From the NCBI GenBank assembly GCA_021324455.1, contig JAJPJA010000008.1, positions 1-44,016 on the forward strand: DNA of 44,016 nt, in the 5' to 3' direction. Origin of the DNA: Pseudomonadota bacterium (GTDB lineage Bacteria; Desulfobacterota; Binatia; Binatales; Binataceae). The stretch's first letter is position 1. Each line of letters starts with the position of its first letter. The position numbers and the translations under genes were made by a program. The notes below the pieces were generated by a model. That model saw nothing but the letters and a program-made list of their open reading frames with translations, was not told where the DNA came from and did not search any database. Below, piece after piece: positions 1-8,172 of the stretch.

Positions 1-93
1 ATCTTGAAGAATGAGCAAGCCGGTCCAACGGCGGACAGCTATCCGCGAAAGCTCAGCGTCCGCGAAATCAACTCCGGCCGGCCGATTGATAAA

Positions 94-122
94 GTTACAA
101 AGCTGCCGGCCGACATTACAAT
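94..122 (+). promoter_or_regulatory. Possible sigma-70 promoter
   Basis: GTTACA (94-99) and TACAAT (117-122) are separated by 17 bases and match the -35/-10 consensus at 4 of 6 and 5 of 6 positions. It is the best such pair I found ahead of the first gene. It lies about 220 bases upstream of the first start codon, so the transcript would have a long leader containing the direct repeats. This is a match by eye only. Confidence 0.25.
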
Positions 123-230
123 TGCATTGACCATCATTACATCTCCGCTAACCCGAAGCCCCGGTGATCTAACGCTAATACTGGTGCATGAAGCGCGCTG
201 TCCGGCCGTATCGTCGGCCGCCGGCGCCGC

Positions 231-324
231 GAGGGCGGACGCGTGGTTGTTTTGCTCCGGCCGTACCGTTGCGCAAATGAGCATCCAGTGGATTTGGCCC
301 CGTGCAGGGAGGGCGGACGCGTGG
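231..324. repeat. 16-bp direct repeat pair
   Basis: GAGGGCGGACGCGTGG occurs at 231-246 and again at 309-324, a 78-base period (between seven and eight helical turns). The flanking bases differ, so only the 16-mer is shared. The second copy ends one base before the palindrome that carries the ribosome binding site of the first HTH gene. Excisionase-type HTH proteins commonly bind direct repeats, so these are candidate operators; that function is inferred. Confidence 0.5.
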
Positions 325-325
325 C

Positions 326-340
326 CAAAAAGGATTTTTG
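326..340 (+). promoter_or_regulatory. Palindrome enclosing the RBS of the first HTH gene
   Basis: CAAAAA-GGA-TTTTTG is a perfect inverted repeat with 6-bp arms. The central AGGA is the likely Shine-Dalgarno core, 9 bases before the ATG at 344. As DNA it could be an operator half-site. As RNA it would be a weak A-U hairpin over the ribosome binding site. Confidence 0.4.
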
Positions 341-343
341 TGA

Positions 344-646
344 ATGTCCCCCGCTTGGAGCCATATCGGTGTGATTACGAGCTCAGGGCCCGCGCGAATC
401 GCCGCGGCCCGGCGCATTTTGACGCTCTCCCAGCTCGCCGCCTACATGGGTGTGCCGCGCAGGAGACTTTACCGGCTAATCGCGACTCATCGCGGAGTTC
501 CGGTATTCAAGAGCGGCCGTCACTGGTGCGCCGATATCGATGCATTCAGGGACTGGCTTCTGCTCGGCTTCGACAAGGATCAGGCCGAGCTGTCGAACAG
601 AGATAAACGCCGCAAGCCCAGACCTCCCGACAATGGCAGTGCTTGA
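344..646 (+). CDS. Excisionase-family HTH DNA-binding protein (copy A)
   Basis: A 100-residue protein with a MerR/excisionase-type helix-turn-helix (HTH_17) at about residues 24-75. It shows the family pattern: LTLSQLAAYMGV, then RRLYRLI, a GVPVFKSG wing and a C-terminal IDAFRDWL helix. It resembles two other small proteins at 20354 and 35422 but is the most divergent of the three. The ATG at 344 is supported by AAGGA nine bases upstream, inside a palindrome. It precedes the polysaccharide export gene by 78 bases. Family members act as recombination directionality factors or small regulators. No integrase or attachment site is nearby, so a local regulatory role is more likely, but this is inferred. 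Confidence 0.7.
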   Translation: MSPAWSHIGVITSSGPARIAAARRILTLSQLAAYMGVPRRRLYRLIATHRGVPVFKSGRHWCADIDAFRDWLLLGFDKDQAELSNRDKRRKPRPPDNGSA

Positions 647-724
647 GTTGGTACATCGTACGGAGCCGGCATTCTCATCCTCCGCCGGGGATCGCGGGAT
701 CGAGCGGCGCCGCGAGACGGACTG

Positions 725-2050
725 ATGGAATCTCACAGCCCAAACGGCTCAGTGGCTATTCCGGCCGAGCGAAATATAGTTGCGGGATGCCTGCGCGTTG
801 ACTTGCGGCACAAGCGGCGCTTCTGCCTCCGTTCATGCTTCCGGCCCGCAAACCTGCTGAAGATACCCCTTTTATTGACCTGGGTGCGGATGGTAGTTGC
901 CCTGCCTGTATGTCTGACCGATTACGCGTGCGCGCCGGCAAGCGTTCATGAGCAGCCTGCCGCTCCCGTCAAGGCGGCTGTGCCGCATGGCGCGGGCGCC
1001 GCGGCGGAGGGGCCCAAGCCGCGTCTGGCCGCTTTAGCCGGTGAACCATGTTCGATACCCGCGCTTGTGGAGCTATGGCGCGAGCGTACCGGCGGACCGG
1101 CGAGCGATCTGCCGGTGGGTCCGGGCGACGTGATCGACATTTCAGTTCCCGAAGTCGATGAATTGCAGAACCAGAAGGTGCGGGTCTCCGCGCAGGGCGA
1201 GATCGAACTTCCCCTGATTGGCACGATTGAAGCGGCCGGACTGGGAGAAAACGAGCTCCACGACGCGCTGGTGCACAAGCTCAAAAAGTATATGAAAAAC
1301 CCGCGGGTCCAGTTGTTTGTCGAGAACTATCGCAGCCGCGGCGTCGCGGTCATGGGCGCGGTTCAGAAACCCGGGTTTTACGACCTCGCCGATGAGAACG
1401 AATCGCTGCAGTCGGTGATAGGCCTGGCCGGCGGGCTCGGATCGGGAGCCGCGGAAAAAGTGATTTTCTCTCCGGCACAGTCCAGAAGCTCCAGCGCCAA
1501 TTCCCGCCCGGCCAACGGATTTAGTTTCGCGGCGCCCGCCTATCAACCGGTTGCCGTCGCTCAGGCCGGCGCTCCTTCCGCAGCCGACGTTTCACCAGGC
1601 GCCGCCGCTTCCGTCGCGGAAGACTCGCTGTCGGAACATTCGATTGTGCTTAACCTGTTCAACGGCGGCGACGCGGGCTGCCTTGGACTGCCGGCCCGGC
1701 CCGGCGACGTGCTTATAGTCCCCGTAGCCGGCCAGGTCATGGTTGAAGGCTGGGTTCAGAATCCCGGCGGCTTTGCAATCACGCCGGGAATGACCATCCT
1801 GGGCGCCGTCTCGGCGGCGGGCGGCCCGGTTTTCAGCTGGTGGGTCGAGTTGATACGGGCCAACCCCCAGGGCGGCAAGACCATTACGCGCTATACATTG
1901 TCGAAGCTCGAGTCGGGACAGGAAACCGATCCGCCGGTCCAGTCGGGCGATGTGCTGCTGGTCGAAAAGACGCTGCTTGGCGCGGTTCCCTACTCGCTCT
2001 ATTCGCTCTTTGGGCATTTCGGCACCGGCATCGCTCTGCCGATCTTTTGA
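725..2050 (+). CDS. Polysaccharide export outer-membrane protein (Wza-like, SLBB domains)
   Basis: A 441-residue OPX-family protein, the outer-membrane or periplasmic exit channel of a Wzy-dependent polysaccharide system. The Poly_export domain begins at about residue 131 (VGPGDVIDISVPEVDEL) and runs to about 205. A first SLBB domain follows (about 206-250, VMGAVQKPGFYDL). After a low-complexity Ala/Ser/Pro linker comes a second SLBB domain (about 333-385, MVEGWVQNPGGFAI). The N-terminus has a hydrophobic segment (about 46-63) and cysteines at 63 and 69; TDYAC could be a weak lipobox, so it may be a lipoprotein. An in-frame ATG at 890 would shorten the odd 55-residue leader. The Wzc-like partner follows after about 100 bases. 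Confidence 0.9.
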   Translation: MESHSPNGSVAIPAERNIVAGCLRVDLRHKRRFCLRSCFRPANLLKIPLLLTWVRMVVALPVCLTDYACAPASVHEQPAAPVKAAVPHGAGAAAEGPKPRLAALAGEPCSIPALVELWRERTGGPASDLPVGPGDVIDISVPEVDELQNQKVRVSAQGEIELPLIGTIEAAGLGENELHDALVHKLKKYMKNPRVQLFVENYRSRGVAVMGAVQKPGFYDLADENESLQSVIGLAGGLGSGAAEKVIFSPAQSRSSSANSRPANGFSFAAPAYQPVAVAQAGAPSAADVSPGAAASVAEDSLSEHSIVLNLFNGGDAGCLGLPARPGDVLIVPVAGQVMVEGWVQNPGGFAITPGMTILGAVSAAGGPVFSWWVELIRANPQGGKTITRYTLSKLESGQETDPPVQSGDVLLVEKTLLGAVPYSLYSLFGHFGTGIALPIF

Positions 2051-2149
2051 AGCGGATGAAAAAGAGCGTCGACGCCGGGTTTCCAAACTGCACGGGTCTG
2101 AATGAAGGGGCGCGTTTTTCTTCGACGCCCCATCGAACAAGTATCGACT

Positions 2150-4474
2150 ATGTCTGAACTGTCCCCCTACCTGATTCAGCGCACCAGACCGACCGGAAGC
2201 CTGTCGCGAACCCCCAGGAGAGGCGATCCCGGGGCGGCCGAAGGAATAGGTATTGACGAGATTTGGCGGGTCATTCGCAGAAGGATCCGGATCACCGGCT
2301 CCCTGGTGATAGTCACACTCGTGATTACCGCCGCCATTCTGTATTCGATGACGCCGAACTATACCGCGGAAACCGAGCTTTTGATTGAACCGGACGCGCC
2401 CCAGGTGCTGAATATGACGCAGTTGCTGGAGGACAATGGCGGCAGCCCCGATTATGACTACTACAAGACCCAGTTCGAGCTGCTCAAGAGCCGGGCCCTT
2501 GCCGCCCGCGTGATTCGCGAGCTGAACCTGTCTCAAAACGAAATTTTCAATCCCAAACCGCCCCCGCCCGGATCCTTCGCCGACCTGGTCGGCAGAGTCC
2601 GGGCTTTGCTCAAGCCGGCTGACAAGGCTGCTTCAGGCGCCGACGCCGCGTCGTTGGAATATTCGGTCGATCCCGGGGTAATCGATACGTATATATCGGC
2701 GCTCAAGATTGAACCGATATTTGCCACGCGTTTGGTAACCGTGTCGTTCAGTGTGCCGGATCCGGTGCTGGCGGCGCGGGTGGTGAATACTCATGTGAAA
2801 GACTTTGTCAAACGGGAGTTGGAGATCCGCAGCGGCGCGCAGCGCGTGGCCGAAGAGTTCCTTAAGAGTCAACTCGCGGATATCGGCAAAAGAACCGAGC
2901 AGTCCGAGGCCGCGCTCAACGCCTACCGCCAGCGCAACGGCGTGCTTTCTTTCGACGTCAATGACAGCAACAGGGTCGCGGCTCAGCGGATGTCGGAACT
3001 GACGCGCGCCATGACTGAAGCGGAGACGCGGAGAATCACCGCCCAGGCCCAGGTCGAACTGGTTGACCACGGCGACTTTGACTCGCTTCCCCAGGTGGTA
3101 AAAAATCCGACCATCTCCGCATTGAAGCCGCAGCTGGTCACGCTGCAGGCGGAGTATGCGCGCCTGTCCGCGGCATTCAATCCGACCTATCCTAAACTGG
3201 TTGAACTCAAAGCCCAGCTCGATCAGGACCGCGCGGAGATCTCCGCGCAGATAAAAATCATCGCCAGTTCCATCCGCCGCGAGTATCGCGCCGCGCTCAC
3301 CCAGGAAGACCAGCTCAGAAGCGAGGTGCAGGCCGAAAAGCAGAGGGATCTGGCGCTCAACGATGCCCTTTTGAAGGACGCGGTGCTCTCCCGCGAGGTG
3401 CAGACCAACCGCGACCTGTACAAGAACGTGCTGCAGAGAATGGAGGAGATGTCGGTTGCGGCGCAGACCCCGCTGTCCAACATCAGTGCCGTCAGCCAGG
3501 CCGCGGTTCCCCGCCATCCCTCCAGTCCCAAAAAGAAAATCGACCTCGCGATCAGCGCTCTGGCCTCGATCATGCTCGGCCTCGTGCTGAGCTTTGTGAT
3601 GGAGCAGGTCGATGTACGCCTGAGGACCCCGGAAGAGATTGAACATTATCTCGATCTGCCGACTCTCGCGTTGGTGCCGCGCTTTATCGAGATCGAGGGG
3701 CCCGCCGCCCGCAGGGGAGCGCAGCGCAAGATACGCAACGGCGCGGCGCCGCCGGTTCCTTCCTCGCTTTCGACTCTGGATACCTACGCTGCCGGCGCCA
3801 GCGAAGTATATCGTACGATTCGTACCAATATTCTGTTCTCGCGCGCGGGCTCCTCGCCCAAGACCGTCCTCTTCACCAGCGCCGTCGATGGCGAGGGGAA
3901 AACCTGGAATGCCCTTCATACCGCCGCGGCATTCGCGCAGACCGGGGCGCCCACTCTGCTGGTAAGCGCCGACCTGCGCCGGCCGCGATGCGACAAGCTG
4001 CTCAACTGCGAGGGCAGCGTGGGCTTGAGCGACACGCTGGTGGGACATCGCGATCCGCATGAGGTGATTCGGCGGGTTAACGGACAGGCGTTCTTCTTTC
4101 TCTCCTCCGGCTCGCGGGTTCCCAACCCGGCCGAGCTGCTGGTCTCGGTCCGGATGCGCCAAATCATGGATATGCTCGCGACCCGTTATCCGTTCGTGCT
4201 GTTCGATTCCGCGCCCCTGATGTATGCCAGCGAGACCCTTGCAATCGCCACCATGGTCGACGGCGTGGTGATGGTGGTGGGCGCGCGCACTCCGAAGAAA
4301 ACCGTTCGCGCCGCGTGCGACCGGCTGGAAATGGTCGATGCCAAGATTCTGGGGGTAATACTTAACGGGGTGGATATCAGCAAGCCGGATTACAAGCAAT
4401 ATACTCACTACTATTACAGGTACGACGATCACACCGACCGGGGGACCGACCTTGTCAACACCTCCCCGCTCTGA
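2150..4474 (+). CDS. Wzc-like polysaccharide co-polymerase / BY-kinase-like protein
   Basis: An inner-membrane PCP-2a protein controlling chain length and export. From the ATG at 2150 it has 774 residues; an in-frame ATG at 2102 adds 16, and neither start has a strong RBS. It has a Wzz domain with TM1 at about 48-67, a long periplasmic coiled-coil/GNVR region, a Pro-rich motif and TM2 at about 463-486, then a cytoplasmic kinase-like domain. The P-loop is GEGKTWN (from about 581). Walker A' reads LLVSADLRRP, with Ser606 where the first Asp is normal. Walker B reads VLFDSAPL (Asp686), with Ala for the usual Pro. The C-terminus carries a tyrosine cluster (YKQYTHYYYRY), the usual autophosphorylation tail. 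No cognate phosphatase is in the window. Kinase activity may be reduced. Confidence 0.9.
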   Translation: MSELSPYLIQRTRPTGSLSRTPRRGDPGAAEGIGIDEIWRVIRRRIRITGSLVIVTLVITAAILYSMTPNYTAETELLIEPDAPQVLNMTQLLEDNGGSPDYDYYKTQFELLKSRALAARVIRELNLSQNEIFNPKPPPPGSFADLVGRVRALLKPADKAASGADAASLEYSVDPGVIDTYISALKIEPIFATRLVTVSFSVPDPVLAARVVNTHVKDFVKRELEIRSGAQRVAEEFLKSQLADIGKRTEQSEAALNAYRQRNGVLSFDVNDSNRVAAQRMSELTRAMTEAETRRITAQAQVELVDHGDFDSLPQVVKNPTISALKPQLVTLQAEYARLSAAFNPTYPKLVELKAQLDQDRAEISAQIKIIASSIRREYRAALTQEDQLRSEVQAEKQRDLALNDALLKDAVLSREVQTNRDLYKNVLQRMEEMSVAAQTPLSNISAVSQAAVPRHPSSPKKKIDLAISALASIMLGLVLSFVMEQVDVRLRTPEEIEHYLDLPTLALVPRFIEIEGPAARRGAQRKIRNGAAPPVPSSLSTLDTYAAGASEVYRTIRTNILFSRAGSSPKTVLFTSAVDGEGKTWNALHTAAAFAQTGAPTLLVSADLRRPRCDKLLNCEGSVGLSDTLVGHRDPHEVIRRVNGQAFFFLSSGSRVPNPAELLVSVRMRQIMDMLATRYPFVLFDSAPLMYASETLAIATMVDGVVMVVGARTPKKTVRAACDRLEMVDAKILGVILNGVDISKPDYKQYTHYYYRYDDHTDRGTDLVNTSPL

Positions 4475-4538
4475 TTCAGCGTTCAGAGGCCGGCCGGTTA
4501 TCTACAATCGCAAACCCACGGGCTGTTGGAAATCTCAG

Positions 4539-5636
4539 ATGGATAATGGGCACCACTCCAGGCGGATTATCGTGACCGGGGGCGCCGGATTTATCGGCGC
4601 CGCTCTGATCAGAAGAATTATCCGCGGCGGGTCAACCGCGGTTCTGAACTGCGACAAGCTTACCTATGCCGCGGTGCCGGAAGCGCTTGAGGATGCCGGC
4701 GGCGATCCGGGCTATCATCTCAGCAAAATCGACATCTGCGACCGTCAGGGCGTCGAATCCGATTTCCGCAGTTTTCGTCCGACCGGAATCATACACCTGG
4801 CCGCCGAAAGCCATGTCGACCGCTCGATCGAGGGCCCGCTCGAATTCGTGCGCACCAACGTGATGGGCACCGCGGTTCTGCTTGACGTGTCGTACTCATA
4901 TTACCGTGAGCTCAATTCGGCGGAGCGGGCGGATTTCCGCTTTCATTATGTATCCACCGACGAGGTATTCGGCAGTCTGGAGCCGGACGCCGGGCCATTT
5001 ACCGAGAGTTCCAATTACGCGCCCAACTCGCCGTACTCGGCCAGCAAGGCCGGAGCGGACCATCTGGTGCGCGCGTGGCATCATACCCTCGGGCTGCCCA
5101 CTGTGGTAACGCATGGTTCCAACACTTTCGGTCCGTGGCAGTTCCCGGACAAGTTCATTCCCATGATGATCATCTGCGCGCTGCGCGGAAAGCATCTGCC
5201 GGTTTACGGCAGCGGCATCAACGTGCGCGACTGGCTGTTCGTCGAAGATCACGCCGAGGCATTGTGGGAGGTTTTTTGCCGCGGCGCCGTTGGGGAATCC
5301 TATAACATCGGCGGCGGATGTGAACTGACCAATCGCGCCGCCGTCATCAGAATCTGCCGCCTCCTGGATCGTATGATTCGCGACTCGCCGTTCAGACCCC
5401 ACGAGCGGTTGATCCGGTTCGTCGCGGATCGGCCCGGCCACGATCGCCGTTATGCGCTGGACACGGCGAAACTGGCGCGCGAACTGAACTGGAGGCCGCG
5501 GCATGGTTTTGACCAGGCTCTCGAATCGACCATCCGCTGGTATATGCAAAATCTTCCCTGGTGGGAGCGGATACTCGCTACCAGCTATGGCGGCGGCAGA
5601 CTCGGACTGCCGGTGGAGTCCGGAGCGCATCAATGA
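4539..5636 (+). CDS. rmlB: dTDP-glucose 4,6-dehydratase
   Basis: Converts dTDP-glucose to dTDP-4-keto-6-deoxyglucose in the cytoplasm, the branch point to many deoxy and amino sugars. It is an extended short-chain dehydrogenase of 365 residues from ATG 4539, close to family length. Visible motifs are the Rossmann GGAGFIG (14-20), HLAAESHVDRS, the catalytic STDEVFG (Thr140-Asp141-Glu142) and YSASK (Tyr166, Lys170). The frame stays open upstream to a TTG at 4452 that would overlap the Wzc gene, but that extension lacks family similarity. The stop overlaps the next start as ATGA, so it is probably translationally coupled to rmlA. RmlC and RmlD are absent from the window, pointing away from rhamnose. 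Confidence 0.93.
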   Translation: MDNGHHSRRIIVTGGAGFIGAALIRRIIRGGSTAVLNCDKLTYAAVPEALEDAGGDPGYHLSKIDICDRQGVESDFRSFRPTGIIHLAAESHVDRSIEGPLEFVRTNVMGTAVLLDVSYSYYRELNSAERADFRFHYVSTDEVFGSLEPDAGPFTESSNYAPNSPYSASKAGADHLVRAWHHTLGLPTVVTHGSNTFGPWQFPDKFIPMMIICALRGKHLPVYGSGINVRDWLFVEDHAEALWEVFCRGAVGESYNIGGGCELTNRAAVIRICRLLDRMIRDSPFRPHERLIRFVADRPGHDRRYALDTAKLARELNWRPRHGFDQALESTIRWYMQNLPWWERILATSYGGGRLGLPVESGAHQ

Positions 5637-6541
5637 AAGAGCGCGTTGAGAAGGGAATTGTTCTGGCCGGCGGCAACGGCAGCAGATTGTGGCCGCTTAC
5701 TCTGACTCTGAGCAAACAGCTCCTGCCGATTTTCGACAAGCCGATGATTTTCTATCCAATCTCCGTTCTGATGCTGGCGGGCATCCGCGACCTGCTTATC
5801 ATCAGCCAGTCGTGCAACCTGCCTCATTACAAAGCGCTGTTGGGCGACGGCAGCGACATCGGCGTCCATTTCACCTACGCGGCCCAGGACCGCCCGCGGG
5901 GCCTCGCGGACGCGCTGCTGGTGGGCCGCGACTTCATCGGAAACGATCCGGTAGCCATGATTCTGGGCGACAATGTTCTCTACGGCCAGGGCCTGACGCG
6001 CCTGCTGGCCGACGCCGCGCGCAAGTCCTCGGGGGCGACCGTGTTCGCCTACCGGGTTCCCAATCCCGAGGAGTTCGGCGTGGTGGAACTTGACGGTGCC
6101 GGCAGGCCCGTGCGAATCGAGGAGAAGCCTGTCCGAGCCCGCTCCAATCTCGCCTTAATCGGACTGTATTTCTACGACAATGAGGCGCTGGTGCTTGCGG
6201 AGCGGCTGAAGCCGTCGGCCCGCGGCGAACTGGAAATCACCGACCTTAATCGCATCTACCTGGAGCATCGGCGTCTGCGGGTGACCGTCCTGGGCCGCGG
6301 CATCGCGTGGCTCGATACAGGAACATTCAATTCGCTGCTCGACGCCTCCAATTATATAGCTACTTTGGAGCGCCGCCAGAATCTGAAGGTCGCCTGCCTC
6401 GAAGAAATAGCCTGGCGCAACGATTGGATTGACGATCGGCAGTTTGAGCTGTGCGCCCGGCGCTGGGGCAACGGAGAATACGGGCGCTACCTGCTGCGAA
6501 CGCGCCAGATGGAAGAGGGCGGCGATCTCGCTTCGGACTGA
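5633..6541 (+). CDS. rmlA: Glucose-1-phosphate thymidylyltransferase
   Basis: Makes dTDP-glucose from dTTP and glucose-1-phosphate, the step before RmlB. It has 302 residues, the normal short RmlA length. The signature LAGGNGSRLWPLT (11-23) is followed by SKQLLPIFDKP and MIFYPISVLMLAGI. Later motifs include ILGDNVLYG, VPNPEEFGVVE and the EKP segment. Trp20 replaces the more usual Tyr of the RLYPLT motif. The start is the ATG overlapping the rmlB stop by four bases; an upstream in-frame ATG lies inside rmlB and is not needed. Gene order rmlB-rmlA opens the nucleotide-sugar block. Confidence 0.93.
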   Translation: MKERVEKGIVLAGGNGSRLWPLTLTLSKQLLPIFDKPMIFYPISVLMLAGIRDLLIISQSCNLPHYKALLGDGSDIGVHFTYAAQDRPRGLADALLVGRDFIGNDPVAMILGDNVLYGQGLTRLLADAARKSSGATVFAYRVPNPEEFGVVELDGAGRPVRIEEKPVRARSNLALIGLYFYDNEALVLAERLKPSARGELEITDLNRIYLEHRRLRVTVLGRGIAWLDTGTFNSLLDASNYIATLERRQNLKVACLEEIAWRNDWIDDRQFELCARRWGNGEYGRYLLRTRQMEEGGDLASD

Positions 6542-6565
6542 GTATCGCCGAAGAGGAACTTGTCA

Positions 6566-7306
6566 GTGAGCAGGCCTATGTTCATTAGCAATGATATCCC
6601 CAATCTGATTGGGCTTCGTCCGTCCATAATCGCGTCGGTCGAGAAGAACGGTTACGCTTTGCTGCGCGGATTATACGACGAATGCGCAATCGCCGAAGCG
6701 GCCAAAACCGTCTATCAGTATGCCAACTCCTGCGAGCGCCTTCCCACCGCGGGCGTGAAACCGATGGACGTTCGCCGCAACACCAGCAAATGGTCAATCG
6801 GCGGAAGAACTTTTCAGGACGGTCTGCCCAGGTTTGCGCTTACCGTTTACAATCCCCAGTTTGACGCCGATATTTTCCATCTGCGCGCGTCATTCGATCG
6901 CCTGATTCAGGTGAGAGATATTCTCGCCGGCCGCGAGATACTGCGGGACGAGGCCCTCCTTCCGACGCGTTTCAATGCGTGCCGCGTGCAGATTTATCCC
7001 GCCGGCGGCGGTTTTCTCGGCGAGCATCGCGACCAGCGCGGAGTCTCCAACCTCCCCGGCGGCTGCTTCATAGAAGCGCTGCTCCTGCTTACACAGAAAG
7101 GCCTCGATTACCGCACGGGCGGCGGCATTATCAGGGTAAACGGAACGGCGGTGGATCCCGAAGCGGGTACGCGCCGCGGTGACATTATAGTTTACGACGG
7201 CTCCACGATTCACGGAGTACTCGACGTGGATCCCGAGTTGTCATTCGACGCGAATAATCTCCGCGGCCGCGCTGTCGCCCTCTCGACCATCTATGACAAT
7301 CGCTGA
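6566..7306 (+). CDS. 2OG-Fe(II) oxygenase (phytanoyl-CoA dioxygenase-like)
   Basis: A 246-residue putative 2-oxoglutarate/Fe(II) dioxygenase. The metal triad is visible as His154-x-Asp156 (GEHRDQRG) and distal His216 (STIHGVLD). Arg233 or Arg235 further on could hold 2-oxoglutarate. The double-stranded beta-helix core spans about 135-240. The GTG at 6566 is preferred because AGAGGA lies eight bases upstream; a TTG at 6560 is too close to it. The gene sits between rmlA and a methyltransferase, inside the dTDP-sugar block, so it probably hydroxylates or oxidises a sugar or its acyl substituent. The substrate cannot be read from sequence. Confidence 0.75.
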   Translation: MSRPMFISNDIPNLIGLRPSIIASVEKNGYALLRGLYDECAIAEAAKTVYQYANSCERLPTAGVKPMDVRRNTSKWSIGGRTFQDGLPRFALTVYNPQFDADIFHLRASFDRLIQVRDILAGREILRDEALLPTRFNACRVQIYPAGGGFLGEHRDQRGVSNLPGGCFIEALLLLTQKGLDYRTGGGIIRVNGTAVDPEAGTRRGDIIVYDGSTIHGVLDVDPELSFDANNLRGRAVALSTIYDNR

Positions 7307-8150
7307 AGAGCGGCGAAAAGCGCCAGATCGGTCCGGGTTCGTTACAATGGCGTCAACAGAGAATAGCGCGTCAGACTCGCGCGCGGCGGATTCCCGTGCG
7401 GATAAGTTCGCCCGCTTTGCGGACCTGACTTATGACGACTTCCGCCGGCTCGCGCGCGACGATTCTCTCTCGCGTTACGAAAAGATCGGATTTCCGGATG
7501 AATACCGCCGGGGCTTCGAAACCCGCATTTTCAAGGACATCCGCGCCAAGCTGAATCTTCTGGATGGCCGCGATAAAAAAGTGGCGGACATAGGTCCGGG
7601 ATGTTCCGAGCTGCCGCTGATGATGGCCTCTCTGTGCGCGCGCCGCGGGCATCGCCTGACCTGGGTGGACAGCGCGGAGATGCTGGCCCAGTTGCCCGAC
7701 TTTCCATTCGTGGCCAGGATACCGGCGCGTTTTCCGCTGGATTGCGCCTCGTTTATCGAACAGCATGCCGGATCCTTTCACGCGGTCCTCGCCTATTCGG
7801 TGCTTCATTATGTAATGCCGGGGAGTGATATATTTGACTTTGTGGACGCCGCCGCGCGTTTGCTGGCGCCTTCCGGAGCGTTGCTGATCGGCGATGTTCC
7901 CAACATATCGATGCGCAAGCGGTTCTTCGCCTCGGAAAGCGGCCGGCGCTTTCACCGGGCCTTTACCGGCCAGCAAACCGACCCCGGGGTCTGCTTTAAC
8001 GCGCCGGAACCAGGCCGGATCGACGACGCGGTTATGATGGCGCTGGTGATGCGCCAGCGCGCCGCGGGCCTCCATGCCTACATAGTTCCTCAAAACGGAC
8101 GGCTGCCGATGGCCAACCGGCGCGAGGACCTGCTCATCCTGAGACCGTGA
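7293..8150 (+). CDS. Class I SAM-dependent methyltransferase
   Basis: A 285-residue protein with a Rossmann methyltransferase fold. Motif I is VADIGPGCSELP (about 96-107), followed by an acidic end-of-beta-2 segment (TWVDSAEML). A later FHAVLAYSVLHYV matches the motif IV/post region, and SGALLIGDVPN follows. The ATG at 7293 overlaps the oxygenase gene by 14 bases; an in-frame ATG at 7347 is also possible, and neither has a clear RBS. Within this locus it most likely methylates a hydroxyl or amino group of the modified deoxysugar. O- versus N-methylation is not decided by what I can see. Confidence 0.75.
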   Translation: MTIAEERRKAPDRSGFVTMASTENSASDSRAADSRADKFARFADLTYDDFRRLARDDSLSRYEKIGFPDEYRRGFETRIFKDIRAKLNLLDGRDKKVADIGPGCSELPLMMASLCARRGHRLTWVDSAEMLAQLPDFPFVARIPARFPLDCASFIEQHAGSFHAVLAYSVLHYVMPGSDIFDFVDAAARLLAPSGALLIGDVPNISMRKRFFASESGRRFHRAFTGQQTDPGVCFNAPEPGRIDDAVMMALVMRQRAAGLHAYIVPQNGRLPMANRREDLLILRP

Positions 8151-8172
8151 AAAATTAAAAGCGCGTGCCATC

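Larger units (their letters stand above)
1..343. other. Upstream intergenic/regulatory region
   Basis: I see no convincing gene here. Open frames crossing this stretch have low-complexity, arginine- and proline-rich translations typical of shadow frames in high-GC DNA. The region holds a possible sigma-70 promoter (94-122), a 16-bp direct repeat (231-246 and 309-324) and a short palindrome around a ribosome binding site (326-340), each listed separately. It is therefore best read as the control region of the polysaccharide locus that follows. The preceding gene, if any, lies outside the window. Confidence 0.5.

Noticed and set aside
4..606. A 200-codon open frame at the left edge of the window
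   Set aside because: Its translation is Arg/Pro/Ala-rich with no recognisable domain, and it overlaps the well-supported HTH gene at 344 in another frame. It is typical of shadow frames in high-GC DNA.
344..646. Excisionase-like protein as a sign of an integrated element
   Set aside because: No integrase, att-like repeats, phage or plasmid genes were found across the locus; the HTH_17 fold is also common in ordinary small regulators.
2633..4432. A 599-codon open frame antisense to the Wzc-like gene
   Set aside because: It mirrors the codon pattern of the sense gene, has a His/Arg-rich translation and no domain. The sense strand has clear Wzz and kinase motifs.
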